Notes under the pieces: model-generated | Database searches by the model: none | The model's input: the letters and a program-made list of their open reading frames with translations, nothing else | Told to the model about the DNA's origin: nothing | Source: Microbacterium sp. | GTDB lineage: Bacteria > Actinomycetota > Actinomycetes > Actinomycetales > Microbacteriaceae | Direction of reading: 5' to 3' | NCBI GenBank assembly: GCA_013823625.1 | Contig: PNMM01000001.1 | Location: 992,001-1,056,000 of the forward strand | Length of the DNA stretch: 64,000 bases | Translations under genes and position numbers: made by a program | Part shown: positions 17,867-26,929 of the stretch, piece after piece | Position numbering within the stretch: position 1 is the first letter of the stretch | How the letters are laid out: each line of letters starts with the position of its first letter

Positions 17867-18715
17867 ATGGCTGAGGCACCGAAGCGCGTTCGCACCCGAC
17901 ACTTCGCGCGGGCGAAAGAGCAGGGCATCAAGATCACCGGACTCACGTCGTACGACGTGTTGACGGCACAGATCTTCGACGAAGCGGGAATCGACTTCTT
18001 GCTCGTGGGCGATTCGGCGGGCAACACCGTGCTCGGCTACGACACGACGCTGCCCGTCACGATTGACGACCTGATTCCGCTCACGCGCGGCGTCGTGAGC
18101 GGCGTGAAGCGCGCGTTCGTCGTCGCCGACATGCCGTTCGGGTCTTATGAGACCGGCCCCGAAGAGGCCTTGCACACGGCGTTCCGGTTCATGAAAGAAA
18201 CGGGAGCTCACGCCGTGAAGCTCGAAGGCGGGGTGCGGTCGGCCAAGCAGATTCGGCGCATCGTGTCGGCGGGCATCCCGGTCATGGCCCACATCGGGTT
18301 CACGCCGCAAAGCGAGCACGGTCTCGGCGGCCACGTCATTCAGGGGCGCGGCGAAGCGGCCGAGCAGTTGCTCGCCGACGCGCACGCGGTCGAAGAGGCT
18401 GGCGCCTTCGCGGTCGTGCTCGAGATGATTCCCGCCGAGGTCGCCCAGCGCATCACCTCCGAACTCACCATCCCGACGATCAGCGTCGGCGGCGGCCCCC
18501 ACTGCGACGGCCAACTCGTCGTTTGGACCGACTGGGCGGGCCTCACGGCCGGGCGCATCCCCAAGTTCGTCAAGCAATACGCCAACCTTCGCCAGGTGCT
18601 GACGGATGCTGCGCTCGCCTTCAAGGCCGACGTCGAGTCAGGCGCCTACCCCGACGAGGCGCACAGCTACAGCGACGCGACCGCCGAGCAAGCCCTGCAG
18701 GAGCGCGCGAACTAG
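17867..18715 (+). CDS. panB: 3-methyl-2-oxobutanoate hydroxymethyltransferase
   Basis: First committed step of pantothenate (hence CoA) synthesis: adds a one-carbon unit from methylene-THF to 2-oxoisovalerate. 282 aa. Family motifs: ITGLTSYDVLTAQIFDEAGID, the metal-binding Asp of LLVGDSAGN, ADMPFGSY, KLEGG, AHIGFTPQS and the catalytic Glu in VLEMIPAEVA. No panC or panD is adjacent. Confidence 0.95.
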   Translation: MAEAPKRVRTRHFARAKEQGIKITGLTSYDVLTAQIFDEAGIDFLLVGDSAGNTVLGYDTTLPVTIDDLIPLTRGVVSGVKRAFVVADMPFGSYETGPEEALHTAFRFMKETGAHAVKLEGGVRSAKQIRRIVSAGIPVMAHIGFTPQSEHGLGGHVIQGRGEAAEQLLADAHAVEEAGAFAVVLEMIPAEVAQRITSELTIPTISVGGGPHCDGQLVVWTDWAGLTAGRIPKFVKQYANLRQVLTDAALAFKADVESGAYPDEAHSYSDATAEQALQERAN

Positions 18716-18727
18716 CCCAGCTCCGAG

Positions 18728-19039
18728 CTAGTCGGCGCCGCCGGACTCTTCGTCCTCCAGCTGTGCCGCCAGCTCGCGGTCGTAGAGAGTGCGCCCCTTG
18801 TAGACCCGCACGGCGACGAGCACGAAGAACGTGTGCAGCGCTGCGCCGATCGCGATGAACATGATGAAGAACGGCTGAAAGTTGGTGGCTGCGCCGATCA
18901 GTCCCGAGACCAGCAGAATGCCGCTCGCCACGGCATTCACGATCGAGCCCAGAAGACTAAAGGGGCCTAGTTGGTACATCTGGTGGCCGAACCGGTCAGC
19001 CATCATGCTCTCGAAGTGATCGAGAAAGCGTTCGATCAC
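18728..19039 (-). CDS. Small conserved membrane protein
   Basis: A 103-aa protein with two hydrophobic segments ([22 protein letters not shown] and [21 protein letters not shown]) and an acidic tail. I do not recognise the family. The GTG at 19039 was chosen because AGGAG lies 6 bases upstream and the gene then starts 2 bases after the stop of the preceding small gene; the ORF-track start at 19066 has neither. Confidence 0.65.
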   Translation of the reverse strand: MIERFLDHFESMMADRFGHQMYQLGPFSLLGSIVNAVASGILLVSGLIGAATNFQPFFIMFIAIGAALHTFFVLVAVRVYKGRTLYDRELAAQLEDEESGGAD

Positions 19040-19041
19040 GC

Positions 19042-19221
19042 CTACTCCTCTTCGTCGGCCGCCCACGCGCGAGCACGCTCGCGAGCGATCTCGGGTGCCC
19101 GACGGGCGTCGGCCTCGGTCGCGTAGGGGCCGTCGCGGTCACTGCCGAGCGACTGAGGGCCGTATTCGACGTCACCGGTCTTGTGGTTGAACCACCACTG
19201 TTGCGTCTCTTCGTCGGCCAT
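19042..19221 (-). CDS. Small SPOR-like protein next to map
   Basis: A 59-aa acidic protein, [21 protein letters not shown]..., with the pattern of an aromatic strand, then [12 protein letters not shown]. Short proteins of this kind are commonly found beside actinobacterial map genes. Role unknown. The ATG at 19221 has GGAGGAG upstream, so it was preferred over the ORF-track start at 19299, which runs into the map promoter. Operon with the membrane protein below it. Confidence 0.75.
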   Translation of the reverse strand: MADEETQQWWFNHKTGDVEYGPQSLGSDRDGPYATEADARRAPEIARERARAWAADEEE

Positions 19222-19262
19222 GAGCCGCTCCTCCCCCGAACCGAGGCGCGTGCGCGGCTCGA

Positions 19263-19268
19263 TAGACT
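19263..19268 (+). promoter_or_regulatory. -10 box (TAGACT) of a leaderless promoter for map
   Basis: TAGACT, 7 bases, then ATG at 19276. No Shine-Dalgarno. Confidence 0.55.
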
Positions 19269-19275
19269 TGACCCT

Positions 19276-20142
19276 ATGCCCCGCGACGCCTCCGGTCACC
19301 TCGTTGCCGGAAGACTGTCAGCGCAGCGAACGGTGCAGTCGAGCATCCCGCGCCCCGAATATGTGGGCAAGGCGGGGCCATCACCGCACGTCGGCGGAGA
19401 CGTCTACGACGCCGAGACGATCGAGCTCATTCGGCACAGCGGCCGCATCGCGGCGCAGGCCGTCGAAGCCGTCGGGGCCGCGATCGCTCCGGGCGTCACG
19501 ACCGACGAACTCGACCGCATCGCGCACGAGTACTTGCTCGACCACGACGCTTACCCCTCAACGCTCGGCTATCGCGGCTACCCCAAGTCGTGCTGCACGA
19601 GCCTCAACGAAGTGATCTGCCACGGCATCCCCGACGACACCGTCATCGCCGAGGGCGACATCGTCAACATCGACATCACCGCCTTCGCAAACGGCGTGCA
19701 CGGCGACCTCAACAAGACCTTCATTGCGGGAGAGGCGAGCGACGACGCCCGCCTCTTGGTTGAGCGCACCCAAGAAGCACTCAACCGTGGCATCAAGGCC
19801 GTCGCGCCCGGTCGAGAGATCAACGTCATCGGCCGCGCGATCGAGGCCTACGCGCAGCGCTTTGGTTACGGCGTCGTGCGCGACTTCACCGGTCACGGGG
19901 TCGGGCGCTCGTTTCACTCGGGGCTCATCGTGCCGCACTACGACGCGGCGCCCGACTACTCGACGGTGATGCAACCGGGCATGGTGTTCACGATCGAGCC
20001 CATGCTCACGCTCGGCGACATTGCGTGGGACCTGTGGGCCGACGACTGGACCGTCACGACGAAAGACAAGTCGCTCAGCGCCCAGTTCGAGCACACGCTC
20101 GTCGTCACCGAGCGTGGCGCCGAGATTCTGACCCTCCCGTAA
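19276..20142 (+). CDS. map: Type I methionine aminopeptidase
   Basis: Removes the N-terminal methionine from new proteins. 288 aa, with the roughly 40-residue N-terminal extension common in actinobacterial MetAP1c ([14 protein letters not shown]). Metal ligands are visible in [19 protein letters not shown] (two Asp), GHGVGRSFH (His), FTIEPM (Glu) and the final Glu in [10 protein letters not shown]. The ORF-track start at 19183 is upstream of the promoter; MPRDASGH at 19276 follows a TAGACT box by 7 bases. The deformylase gene def is at 48.6 kb. Confidence 0.94.
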   Translation: MPRDASGHLVAGRLSAQRTVQSSIPRPEYVGKAGPSPHVGGDVYDAETIELIRHSGRIAAQAVEAVGAAIAPGVTTDELDRIAHEYLLDHDAYPSTLGYRGYPKSCCTSLNEVICHGIPDDTVIAEGDIVNIDITAFANGVHGDLNKTFIAGEASDDARLLVERTQEALNRGIKAVAPGREINVIGRAIEAYAQRFGYGVVRDFTGHGVGRSFHSGLIVPHYDAAPDYSTVMQPGMVFTIEPMLTLGDIAWDLWADDWTVTTKDKSLSAQFEHTLVVTERGAEILTLP

Positions 20143-20171
20143 CCCCCGCACCAGCCCGACAGGAGACCCGC

Positions 20172-20921
20172 ATGACGCTCGCCATTGGCATCGACATCGG
20201 CGGCACCGGCATCAAGGGCGCTGTCATTGATCTGGATGCGGGCGACATCGTCGGCGACCGCATCAAGCACCCGACTCCCGAGGGCGGCGAGCCCGACGAC
20301 ATCATCGCGACCGTCGCCCAGCTCGTCGGCGAGCTCGGCACGGAGGGCGTCGAGCACATTGGCGTGTGCTTCCCGGCCGTCGTCGTCAACGGCCGCACGA
20401 TGTCGGCCGCGAACGTGAGCGAGCGCTGGATTGGTCTGGATGCCGACACGGCGTTCGGCGAAGCCCTCGGCCGCGACATCCACTTCGTCAATGACGCGGA
20501 TGCGGCCGGCTATGCCGAAGCCATGTCAGGCGCCGCACGCGGGCAGCGCGGCCTCGTCATCATGACGACGCTCGGTACGGGCATCGGCAGCGCCCTCATC
20601 AACGACGGCGTTCTCATCGCGAACTCTGAGCTCGGGCACCTCGTGCTCAACGGGCGAGACGCCGAGTCATGGGCAGCGAACTCCGCCCGCGAGCGCGAAG
20701 AACTGAGCTTTGCCGAGTGGGCCGAGCGCTTGACCGAGTACTACCGCTACGTCGAAGCCCTGCTGTGGCCCGAGCTCTTCGTCATCGGCGGCGGCATCTC
20801 GAAGCAGCACAACGAGTTCATTCCGCTCATTGATGTGCGCACGCCCATCGTGCCCGCCGAGCTGCGCAACAACGCCGGAATTATTGGCGCTGCCGCGCTG
20901 GCTCAACGCTTCTCGCGCTGA
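20172..20921 (+). CDS. ppgK: Polyphosphate glucokinase (ROK family)
   Basis: Phosphorylates glucose with polyphosphate (or ATP), a trait typical of Actinobacteria. 249 aa. IGIDIGGTGIKGAVIDL is the phosphate-binding loop, FVNDADAAGYAEA carries the catalytic Asp, TLGTGIGSALI is the second phosphate loop, and SELGHLVLNGRDAE matches the PPGK form of the ROK glucose motif rather than a zinc-binding ROK repressor. ATG at 20172 with AGGAG upstream, 29 bases after map. Confidence 0.92.
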   Translation: MTLAIGIDIGGTGIKGAVIDLDAGDIVGDRIKHPTPEGGEPDDIIATVAQLVGELGTEGVEHIGVCFPAVVVNGRTMSAANVSERWIGLDADTAFGEALGRDIHFVNDADAAGYAEAMSGAARGQRGLVIMTTLGTGIGSALINDGVLIANSELGHLVLNGRDAESWAANSAREREELSFAEWAERLTEYYRYVEALLWPELFVIGGGISKQHNEFIPLIDVRTPIVPAELRNNAGIIGAAALAQRFSR

Positions 20922-20928
20922 CGAACGG

Positions 20929-22035
20929 CTAGCTGCGCTTGAACTGATTGACGAGCGGGCAGTCGAAGGGGTCGCGCGCCGAGAGGCCGACGCGGTTCAA
21001 GTAGTCGATGACGATGCCGTACGAGCGAAAGACGCCCGTCTCGGTGTACGAGATGCCCATCGACCGCGAGTATTCGCGCACGATCTCGCGAGCACGGCTG
21101 AGCGCGGGGCGGGGCATGTTCGGGAACAAGTGGTGCTCGACCTGGTGGTTGAGCCCGCCGAACAGCACGGTTGCCCACCAGCCGCCCTTGAGGTTGCGCG
21201 AGGTGAGAATCTGGCGGTGCAAGAAGTCGAGTGAGGTGTCGTTCTCGAGAATCGGCATGCCCTTGTGGTTGGGGGCGAAGGATGCTCCCATGTAGACCCC
21301 GAAGACCGCGAGCTGCACGCCCAAGAACGCGAACGCCATGCCGAGCGGCAAGAACCAGAACAGCACCGCGACGTAGAGCGAGAGACGCAAGCCGATGAGC
21401 GCGAGCTCGAGGTAGCGGTGCTCAACGCGACCCTTGTCGAAGAGGCTCAGGATCGAGCGGAAGTGAAGGTTGATGCCCTCGAGCGTGAGCAGCGGGAAGA
21501 ACAAGTAGCCCTGGCGGCGCGTGATGAGGGCGAGGAATCCGGTCGACTTCTCGGCGTCGGCCTCGGTGAAGACGATCGTGTCGGGCTCGATGTCGGGGTC
21601 GGCCCCGAGTTGATTGGGCTTGGCGTGGTGGCGCGAGTGCTTGTGCATCCACCAGTGATAGCTAATGCCCACGACGGCGGTCGCGAGAATGCGACCGACC
21701 CAGTCGTTGACCTTGCCCGAGGCGAAGATCTGGCGGTGCGAGGCCTCGTGCGTGACGAAAGCAATCTGCGTGAGAACGATGCCGAGCGCTCCGGCCATGA
21801 GCAGCTGGAACCAGCTGTCGCCGAGCAAGAGCATGCCCGTGATGACGCCGCCCAGAGCAACAGCGAGACCGCCGAAGACGGCGTAGTAGAAACCTTCGCG
21901 ACGGCGAAGCAGACCACCGTCACGCACCGTGCGCATGAGCGCCGAGTACGAGGCCGTGAGCGGCACAGCGTTGGGGTCGCGAGGAGTCGTGGGGCGCACG
22001 GAGCCGAGGCTGCCGGAGGAGGCGAGAGAGGTCAT
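20929..22035 (-). CDS. Membrane fatty acid desaturase
   Basis: A 368-aa integral membrane di-iron desaturase. Three histidine boxes: HEASH (in VTHEASHRQIF), HSRHH (in HKHSRHHAKPN) and HQVEHHLFP near the C-terminus. Hydrophobic pairs lie between them (YYAVFGGLAVALGGVITGMLLL, LFWFLPLGMAFAFLGVQLAVF). The front-end-like QVEHH box suggests an acyl-lipid or acyl-CoA desaturase; position specificity cannot be read. Start ATG at 22035 (MTSLASSGS), because the longer track ORF runs into the divergent VIT gene. Confidence 0.88.
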   Translation of the reverse strand: MTSLASSGSLGSVRPTTPRDPNAVPLTASYSALMRTVRDGGLLRRREGFYYAVFGGLAVALGGVITGMLLLGDSWFQLLMAGALGIVLTQIAFVTHEASHRQIFASGKVNDWVGRILATAVVGISYHWWMHKHSRHHAKPNQLGADPDIEPDTIVFTEADAEKSTGFLALITRRQGYLFFPLLTLEGINLHFRSILSLFDKGRVEHRYLELALIGLRLSLYVAVLFWFLPLGMAFAFLGVQLAVFGVYMGASFAPNHKGMPILENDTSLDFLHRQILTSRNLKGGWWATVLFGGLNHQVEHHLFPNMPRPALSRAREIVREYSRSMGISYTETGVFRSYGIVIDYLNRVGLSARDPFDCPLVNQFKRS

Positions 22036-22207
22036 GAGGCCTTCGGAGTCGGAATGCGACTTCCCAGCCGACGCGAGTCGCAGGCCCATGCCTGCCAGAT
22101 GTTCTGACTCTACGCACGTGTGTATGCCGAACGCGGAATGACAGGCCGATTCATAGCCCAGGCTTGCCTTGCTTGATGGTGGAGGAGTCACGGAGTTGAC
22201 TGGGGAC

Positions 22208-22945
22208 ATGACCGAGCACTCGAGCGCTGCCGCCCACACCCCCCATGATGCTGAACCGCACGATCGCGGGGCCTTTAGTGACGGGCTCAACAAGCTGCGC
22301 GCGGGAGTGCTGGGGGCGAACGATGGCATCGTCTCGGTCGCCGCTGTCGTGGTCGGCGTTGCCGGCGCCACGAGCGCGATGGGACCCATCGTGACGGCCG
22401 GCGCCGCAGCCGTTGTGGGTGGGGCGATCTCGATGGCCCTGGGCGAGTACGTCTCGGTCGCGAGTGCTCGCGACAGCCAAACGGCACTCATCGCAAAGGA
22501 ACGCCGCGAGTTGGCCGAGATGCCCGAGCAAGAACTCGCGGAACTCGCGAGCATCTACCAGGCCAAGGGGCTCACCCCCGAAACCGCGCAGAAGGTAGCC
22601 GAAGAACTCACCGCTCACGACGCGCTCGGCGCCCACCTCGAAGCCGAACTGCACATCGAGGAGAACGAGGTGCTCAAGCCCTGGCAGGCCGCCGTGGCCT
22701 CGGGTGTCGCGTTTCTCGCGGGCGCCGTGCTTCCGATGCTCGCCATTCTGTTGCCGCCCCCCGAGCTGCGCATTCCCATCACCTTCGTGGCAACACTTGT
22801 GGCCCTCGGCATCACGGGCGCACTCGGGGCGATTCTCGGCAAGAGCCATTGGCTGCGGCCGACCGTACGCGTGCTTGTCGGCGGTGGGCTCGCCCTCGCT
22901 GTGACGTTTGGCATCGGGGCGCTGCTGGGCACTCAGATCGCCTAG
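22208..22945 (+). CDS. VIT1/CCC1-family Fe2+/Mn2+ transporter
   Basis: A 245-aa membrane protein. LRAGVLGANDGIVSVAAVVVGVAGA is the first VIT helix, followed by GGAISMALGEYVSVASARDSQ and an acidic cytoplasmic helix pair rich in Glu (EELTAHDALGAHLEAELHIEENE), the metal-binding domain of plant VIT1. Three more helices follow. It probably moves ferrous iron or manganese. The ATG at 22208 is used; a TTG at 22196 with GGAGGAG 8 bases upstream is an equally good start. Confidence 0.88.
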   Translation: MTEHSSAAAHTPHDAEPHDRGAFSDGLNKLRAGVLGANDGIVSVAAVVVGVAGATSAMGPIVTAGAAAVVGGAISMALGEYVSVASARDSQTALIAKERRELAEMPEQELAELASIYQAKGLTPETAQKVAEELTAHDALGAHLEAELHIEENEVLKPWQAAVASGVAFLAGAVLPMLAILLPPPELRIPITFVATLVALGITGALGAILGKSHWLRPTVRVLVGGGLALAVTFGIGALLGTQIA

Positions 22946-22982
22946 CGCGCGAGGAGCGCCCGCGCGCCGGGTACCCTGGCGT

Positions 22983-24458
22983 GTGCCTTCTGATCAGCCC
23001 GTGCCCGGTGACTCTGCCGGTATCGACCCCGCTGACCTCGAGACGACGCTGCGCGTGCTGAGCACGCTGCACGAACTAGACCACGAGCATCCCGACTTCG
23101 TCGCGGTGCGCCACGCGACGGCCCACATGTTCCGCGCCGTCAAGGTGCACCGGCGGCTCACCAAGCGCGCCGAAGTGCTCGCCGCCGACAAAGCCGTCAT
23201 CGAGGCAACCGCAACCGGTTCGCCCGACCGCATCGACGACGAAACCCGCGGCGTCGACATCTCATCGTCGACCGACGCGCCCTTTGCCGGCGAACTCACG
23301 CGCCCGCAGTCGTGCTACATCTGCAAGAAGCCGTACACGCTCGTCGACGCGTTCTATCACCAGCTGTGCCCCGACTGCGCGCGCCTGAACCACGCGAAGC
23401 GGGATGCCCGCACCGACCTCACCGGACGCCGCGCCCTGCTCACGGGCGGCCGCGCCAAGATCGGCATGTACATCGCGCTGCGGCTGCTGCGCGACGGCGC
23501 CCACACGACCATCACGACGCGGTTTCCGCGGGATGCCGTGCGCCGCTTTTCGGCACTCCCCGACGCGGCCGACTGGATCGACCGCCTGCGCATCGTCGGC
23601 ATCGACTTGCGCGACCCTGCCCAGGTCATCGGTCTCGCCGAGTCGGTTGCCGCGGCCGGGCCGCTCGACATCATTATCAACAACGCGGCGCAAACCGTGC
23701 GCCGCTCCCCCGGCGCGTACCAGCCACTCATCGAGGCCGAGCTTGCTCCTCTGCCTGACGGGCCACTGCCCGAGTTGGTGACGTTTGGCCACACGATGGA
23801 TCCCCACCCGCTGGCTTTGGCCGAGTCGGTCGCGGCCCACCCGATTCTCTCGGCAGCCGCGGCGAAGGCCGAGCAGCTGACGCAAGCGGCGATGACTGCT
23901 GGCAACGCATCCATCGAACGCCACAAAGCGGGAACCGCGATCGATGCCGGCGGACTCGTGCCCGATCTGGACGACGTCAACAGTTGGACGCAGGCCGTCG
24001 GTGCGGTTGAGCCGCTCGAGATGCTCGAAGTGCAGCTGGCCAACTCGATCGCGCCGTTCATCCTCGTCGACCGCTTGCGTCCCTCGCTCGCCGCCTCGCG
24101 GTTCGCGCGCACCTATGTCGTCAACGTGAGTGCGATGGAGGGCGTGTTCGGCCGGGGATACAAGGGGCCGGGGCATCCGCACACCAACATGGCGAAAGCG
24201 GCGATGAACATGCTCACGCGCACGAGCGCGCGCGAAATGTTCGAGACCGACGGCATCTTGATGACGAGCGTCGACACGGGCTGGATCACCGACGAGCGCC
24301 CGCACCCCACCAAGCTGCGCCTGGCCGAAGAGGGCTTTCACGCTCCGCTCGACCTCGTCGATGGGGCTGCGCGGGTCTACGACCCGATCGTGCGGGGCGA
24401 AGCCGGCGACGACCTGTTCGGCGTCTTCTTGAAGGACTACGCGCCCTCACAGTGGTGA
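22983..24458 (+). CDS. SDR-family protein with a zinc-ribbon-like N-terminal extension and altered active site
   Basis: A 491-aa protein. The first about 140 residues contain CYIC (C111, C114) and CPDC (C129, C132), a likely zinc site. A Rossmann domain follows (RALLTGGRAKIGMYIALRLL, then DIIINNAAQTVRR). An insert of about 90 residues separates the NNA motif from the rest. The classical active-site Ser is present (NVSAMEG, S383), but the YxxxK motif reads TNMAK: Lys405 is present and the catalytic Tyr is Thr401. It is therefore either a non-reductase SDR or one using another residue. GTG at 22983 stands 5 bases after TACCCT. Not recognised beyond the superfamily. Confidence 0.75.
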   Translation: MPSDQPVPGDSAGIDPADLETTLRVLSTLHELDHEHPDFVAVRHATAHMFRAVKVHRRLTKRAEVLAADKAVIEATATGSPDRIDDETRGVDISSSTDAPFAGELTRPQSCYICKKPYTLVDAFYHQLCPDCARLNHAKRDARTDLTGRRALLTGGRAKIGMYIALRLLRDGAHTTITTRFPRDAVRRFSALPDAADWIDRLRIVGIDLRDPAQVIGLAESVAAAGPLDIIINNAAQTVRRSPGAYQPLIEAELAPLPDGPLPELVTFGHTMDPHPLALAESVAAHPILSAAAAKAEQLTQAAMTAGNASIERHKAGTAIDAGGLVPDLDDVNSWTQAVGAVEPLEMLEVQLANSIAPFILVDRLRPSLAASRFARTYVVNVSAMEGVFGRGYKGPGHPHTNMAKAAMNMLTRTSAREMFETDGILMTSVDTGWITDERPHPTKLRLAEEGFHAPLDLVDGAARVYDPIVRGEAGDDLFGVFLKDYAPSQW

Positions 24459-24475
24459 TGGGGCGCTACTGAGGC

Positions 24476-24860
24476 AAGTGGGCCGGCCGATACGCCGGGT
24501 TCTGTTCCAGGAATCGCTTCCCTTCGACGGCCATCTCTCTCGGGACTACGTTGCCGCAGCCCTCTAGCGGTCTACCCGACACCTCGGCGAGCAGCGTTAA
24601 CGGTGTCTGTCTGACCTTGCTCCGGGCGAGGTTTACCTAGCGAGCCCGATCACTCGGGCCCCTGGTGGTCTCTTACACCACCGTTTCACCCTTACCCCGG
24701 GCCGAAGCCCGTGGCGGTCTGCTCTCTGTTGCACTGTTCTCGCGCATTGCTGCGGGTGGGTGTTACCCACCGCCCTGCTCTGTGGAGCCCGGACGTTCCT
24801 CGGCGAAGTCGTTCCCCTCGCGGGGCGTGCCTTCGACGCGACCGTCTGGCCGGCCCACTT
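24476..24860 (-). ncRNA. rnpB: RNase P RNA (type A, actinobacterial)
   Basis: The minus strand begins and ends with the complementary arms AAGTGGGCCGGCC / GGCCGGCCCACTT (helix P1). It contains the conserved core elements GAGGAACGTCCGGGCTCC, the GGTAAGGGTGAAACGGTG-type region, AGGTAAACC and, near the 3' end, ACAGAACCCGGCGTATCGGC. It is the catalytic RNA that trims tRNA 5' ends. The exact ends are estimated from P1. Confidence 0.95.
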
Positions 24861-24872
24861 GCGTCACTCAGG

Positions 24873-25295
24873 TTAGCGTTGGAATGACGCGCGAGCATCC
24901 ATCGCATCGTTGGCGCACTTGTCGGCGCGCGAGTTCTGGAGTCGTGGCACCCACTCGAACCGCACGGGCGTGCCGGTCAGGGCCTGCCGCGCTTCGGCAG
25001 CGAGCTCAGCCATAGCGGGGTGCTTGATCTTCCAGCGACCCATCATTTGCTCAACGACGAGCTTCGAATCCATGCGGATCGTGAGCGAGGCATCCGGGTC
25101 GAGCTCGAGAGCGCGACGCACTCCGGCGAGCATTCCGCTGTACTCGGCGACGTTATTGGTCGCAACCCCTACCCACACGCCCACCTCGGCAATGACCTCA
25201 CCCGTGGCCGGGTCGATGACGACTGCGCCACCGGCGGCAGGGCCGGGGTTTCCGCGCGATCCGCCGTCGGCCTCGACGAGAAGCTCTCGGCTCAC
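24873..25295 (-). CDS. Ribonuclease H-like protein
   Basis: A 140-aa RNase HI-fold protein that would cut RNA in RNA-DNA hybrids. The catalytic acids are seen in VEADGGSRGNPG (Asp), NNVAEYSGM (Glu) and RMDSKLVVEQ (Asp), and near the end SRADKCANDAMD supplies the last Asp. It starts at a GTG that overlaps the stop of the DUF164 gene (GTGA), so the two are translated together. In other actinobacteria the same RNase H domain is often fused to or next to cobalamin/phosphatase genes. Confidence 0.88.
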   Translation of the reverse strand: MSRELLVEADGGSRGNPGPAAGGAVVIDPATGEVIAEVGVWVGVATNNVAEYSGMLAGVRRALELDPDASLTIRMDSKLVVEQMMGRWKIKHPAMAELAAEARQALTGTPVRFEWVPRLQNSRADKCANDAMDARASFQR

Positions 25296-26032
25296 AGTCC
25301 GCTCTCGTCGGTGCGCACGAGGATGGCGTTGGAGTCGGGACACAGCAGCACCGCATCGGGCGCGGCCGCGCGAACGGCCGCAAGGTCGCTGCCCGTCAAC
25401 TCGACCCCGCTCGCACTCGAAATGCGCGCGCGCAAGTGTGACGCACCGACGCCATAGCGCTCACGCTGCTTCTCATAGAGCGCCATAAGGTCGGCAGGCA
25501 CAGTCGCCACGATGGCCGCGCGCTGCGAGCGAGCCGCATCGGTCTCGCTCGCAATCACGCCGAGTGCGGCATCGCGCGCCGCCTGGGCCTCAGAGAGCTT
25601 CTGCTGGTGCTCGTCGAGCGAGGCCGTCGCCGAGGCGAGTTCGGTTTCGATCGCGTCGACCTTCTCCATCACAGCGAGTTGGATCTCTTCGAGGTCGTTG
25701 AGGCGACCGCGCAACGACTCGAGCTCGTGCTCGAGCCCCTGAATGTCTTTGACCGACGAGCTCGATTGCATGCGCTCGCCATCGCGAGCGATGCGCGACT
25801 GCACCACCGCAACATCGCTTTCGACGCGCCCCAGCTCGAGCCGGGCATCGTCGAGCTCGCCCCGGCGCTGAATCGCAAACTCGCGCATGACATCGGCTTC
25901 GGCGGCGAGGGCATCGACGGTGGCGCGCTCGGGCAACGACCGCTCGCGGTGGGCCAGCTGCTGCAGCGTTGTGTCGAGCGCTTGCACGTCGAGCAAGACG
26001 CGCTGGGCGTCGGGGCTAGCGGTCAGGGCCAT
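25292..26032 (-). CDS. DUF164-type coiled-coil protein with a lost zinc ribbon
   Basis: 246 aa. About residues 10-180 form a long helical hairpin with heptad-like Leu/Ala/Glu patterns. The C-terminal domain matches the zinc-ribbon family of such proteins (YGVGASHLRARIS...GVELTGSDLAAVRAAAPDAVLLCPDSNAILVRTDESGL). In relatives this domain has two CxxC knuckles. Here the first reads SSASG with no Cys, and the second is CPDS with one Cys, so zinc binding is probably lost. It lies between nif3 and the RNase H gene, the usual actinobacterial order. Role unknown. Confidence 0.85.
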   Translation of the reverse strand: MALTASPDAQRVLLDVQALDTTLQQLAHRERSLPERATVDALAAEADVMREFAIQRRGELDDARLELGRVESDVAVVQSRIARDGERMQSSSSVKDIQGLEHELESLRGRLNDLEEIQLAVMEKVDAIETELASATASLDEHQQKLSEAQAARDAALGVIASETDAARSQRAAIVATVPADLMALYEKQRERYGVGASHLRARISSASGVELTGSDLAAVRAAAPDAVLLCPDSNAILVRTDESGL

Positions 26033-26116
26033 GCGGGGCTCACCTGGTCTCTCGTCAGTTGCGTGCGGCTCGGTCGTTGCGTGTCGGGGCTCCGCCGCAA
26101 GTGGCGGGGTGCGCCC

Positions 26117-26929
26117 CTACTGTACGACGACGAAGTCCCACGGGTCGGTGCGCAGGTCACTCACGATGACCTCGACATCAGGAAGAGCCGCGCGCAACTC
26201 ATCGCCGGCCGTCTCGAGCCACAACCACTCGCTCGCCCAGTGCGACACGTCGATGAGCGCGGGGCCGCCCGCGACGCGCGCCGTCTCAACGGCTTCGCTC
26301 GCCGGGTGATGCCTCAGATCTGCCGTGACATAGACATCGGCGGCACGCACCGCGGGCTCTGACAGCAACGAGTCGCCCGCTCCCCCGCACACGGCAATCG
26401 TTCGCACGCTGCGGTCGAACTCCCCCGCCACCCGCACACCCGTCGCAGTCGGGGGCAGGATGCCCGCGAGACGCCGCGCTAAGGCTCCAAGGGTCGTGGG
26501 CTCGGGTAACGCGCCCACGCGGCCCAGGCCGACTCCTGGCGCGGTCTCGACGATCGGGCGAGCATCCGTCAGCCCCATGAGGTGGGCGAGGCGGGCGCTG
26601 GTTCCGGTGGCGACGATGTCGGCGTTGGTGTGGGCTGCGATAAGGGCACATCGACCACGGATGAGTTGAGCGATGAGTGAACCCTTTGCCGTCGATTCGG
26701 CGACGGTCGTGACGCCCCGCATCAGGAGCGGGTGATGAACGAGCAAGAGGTCGGCCTTGAGCTCGATCGCTTCGCTCACGGTCGCGTCGACGGCATCGAC
26801 CGCGAGAACGATGCGCGATACCTCGGCTGCGAGATCACCGCTCACGATGCCGGGGGCATCCCACGGCTCGGCGCCACTGACGGGCCAGAGCCGCTCGACC
26901 GCATCGGCGACGGTTGCAAGAGTGCTCAT
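26117..26929 (-). CDS. Nif3/YbgI-family dinuclear metal protein
   Basis: 270 aa. Metal ligands are seen in LLLVHHPLLMRG, LIAAHTNADIVATG (His and Asp) and near the end DVSHWASEW (His). The family forms hexameric rings with two metals per subunit; some members act as GTP cyclohydrolase I type 2-like enzymes, but the function is not established. The ATG overlaps the stop of the NCS1-like permease gene by 4 bases, so it is in the same operon. Confidence 0.9.
   Translation of the reverse strand: MSTLATVADAVERLWPVSGAEPWDAPGIVSGDLAAEVSRIVLAVDAVDATVSEAIELKADLLLVHHPLLMRGVTTVAESTAKGSLIAQLIRGRCALIAAHTNADIVATGTSARLAHLMGLTDARPIVETAPGVGLGRVGALPEPTTLGALARRLAGILPPTATGVRVAGEFDRSVRTIAVCGGAGDSLLSEPAVRAADVYVTADLRHHPASEAVETARVAGGPALIDVSHWASEWLWLETAGDELRAALPDVEVIVSDLRTDPWDFVVVQ

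Noticed and set aside
24665-25015. 116-aa plus-strand ORF across the rnpB region
   Set aside because: It lies antisense to the RNase P RNA and continues into the RNase H gene in another frame.
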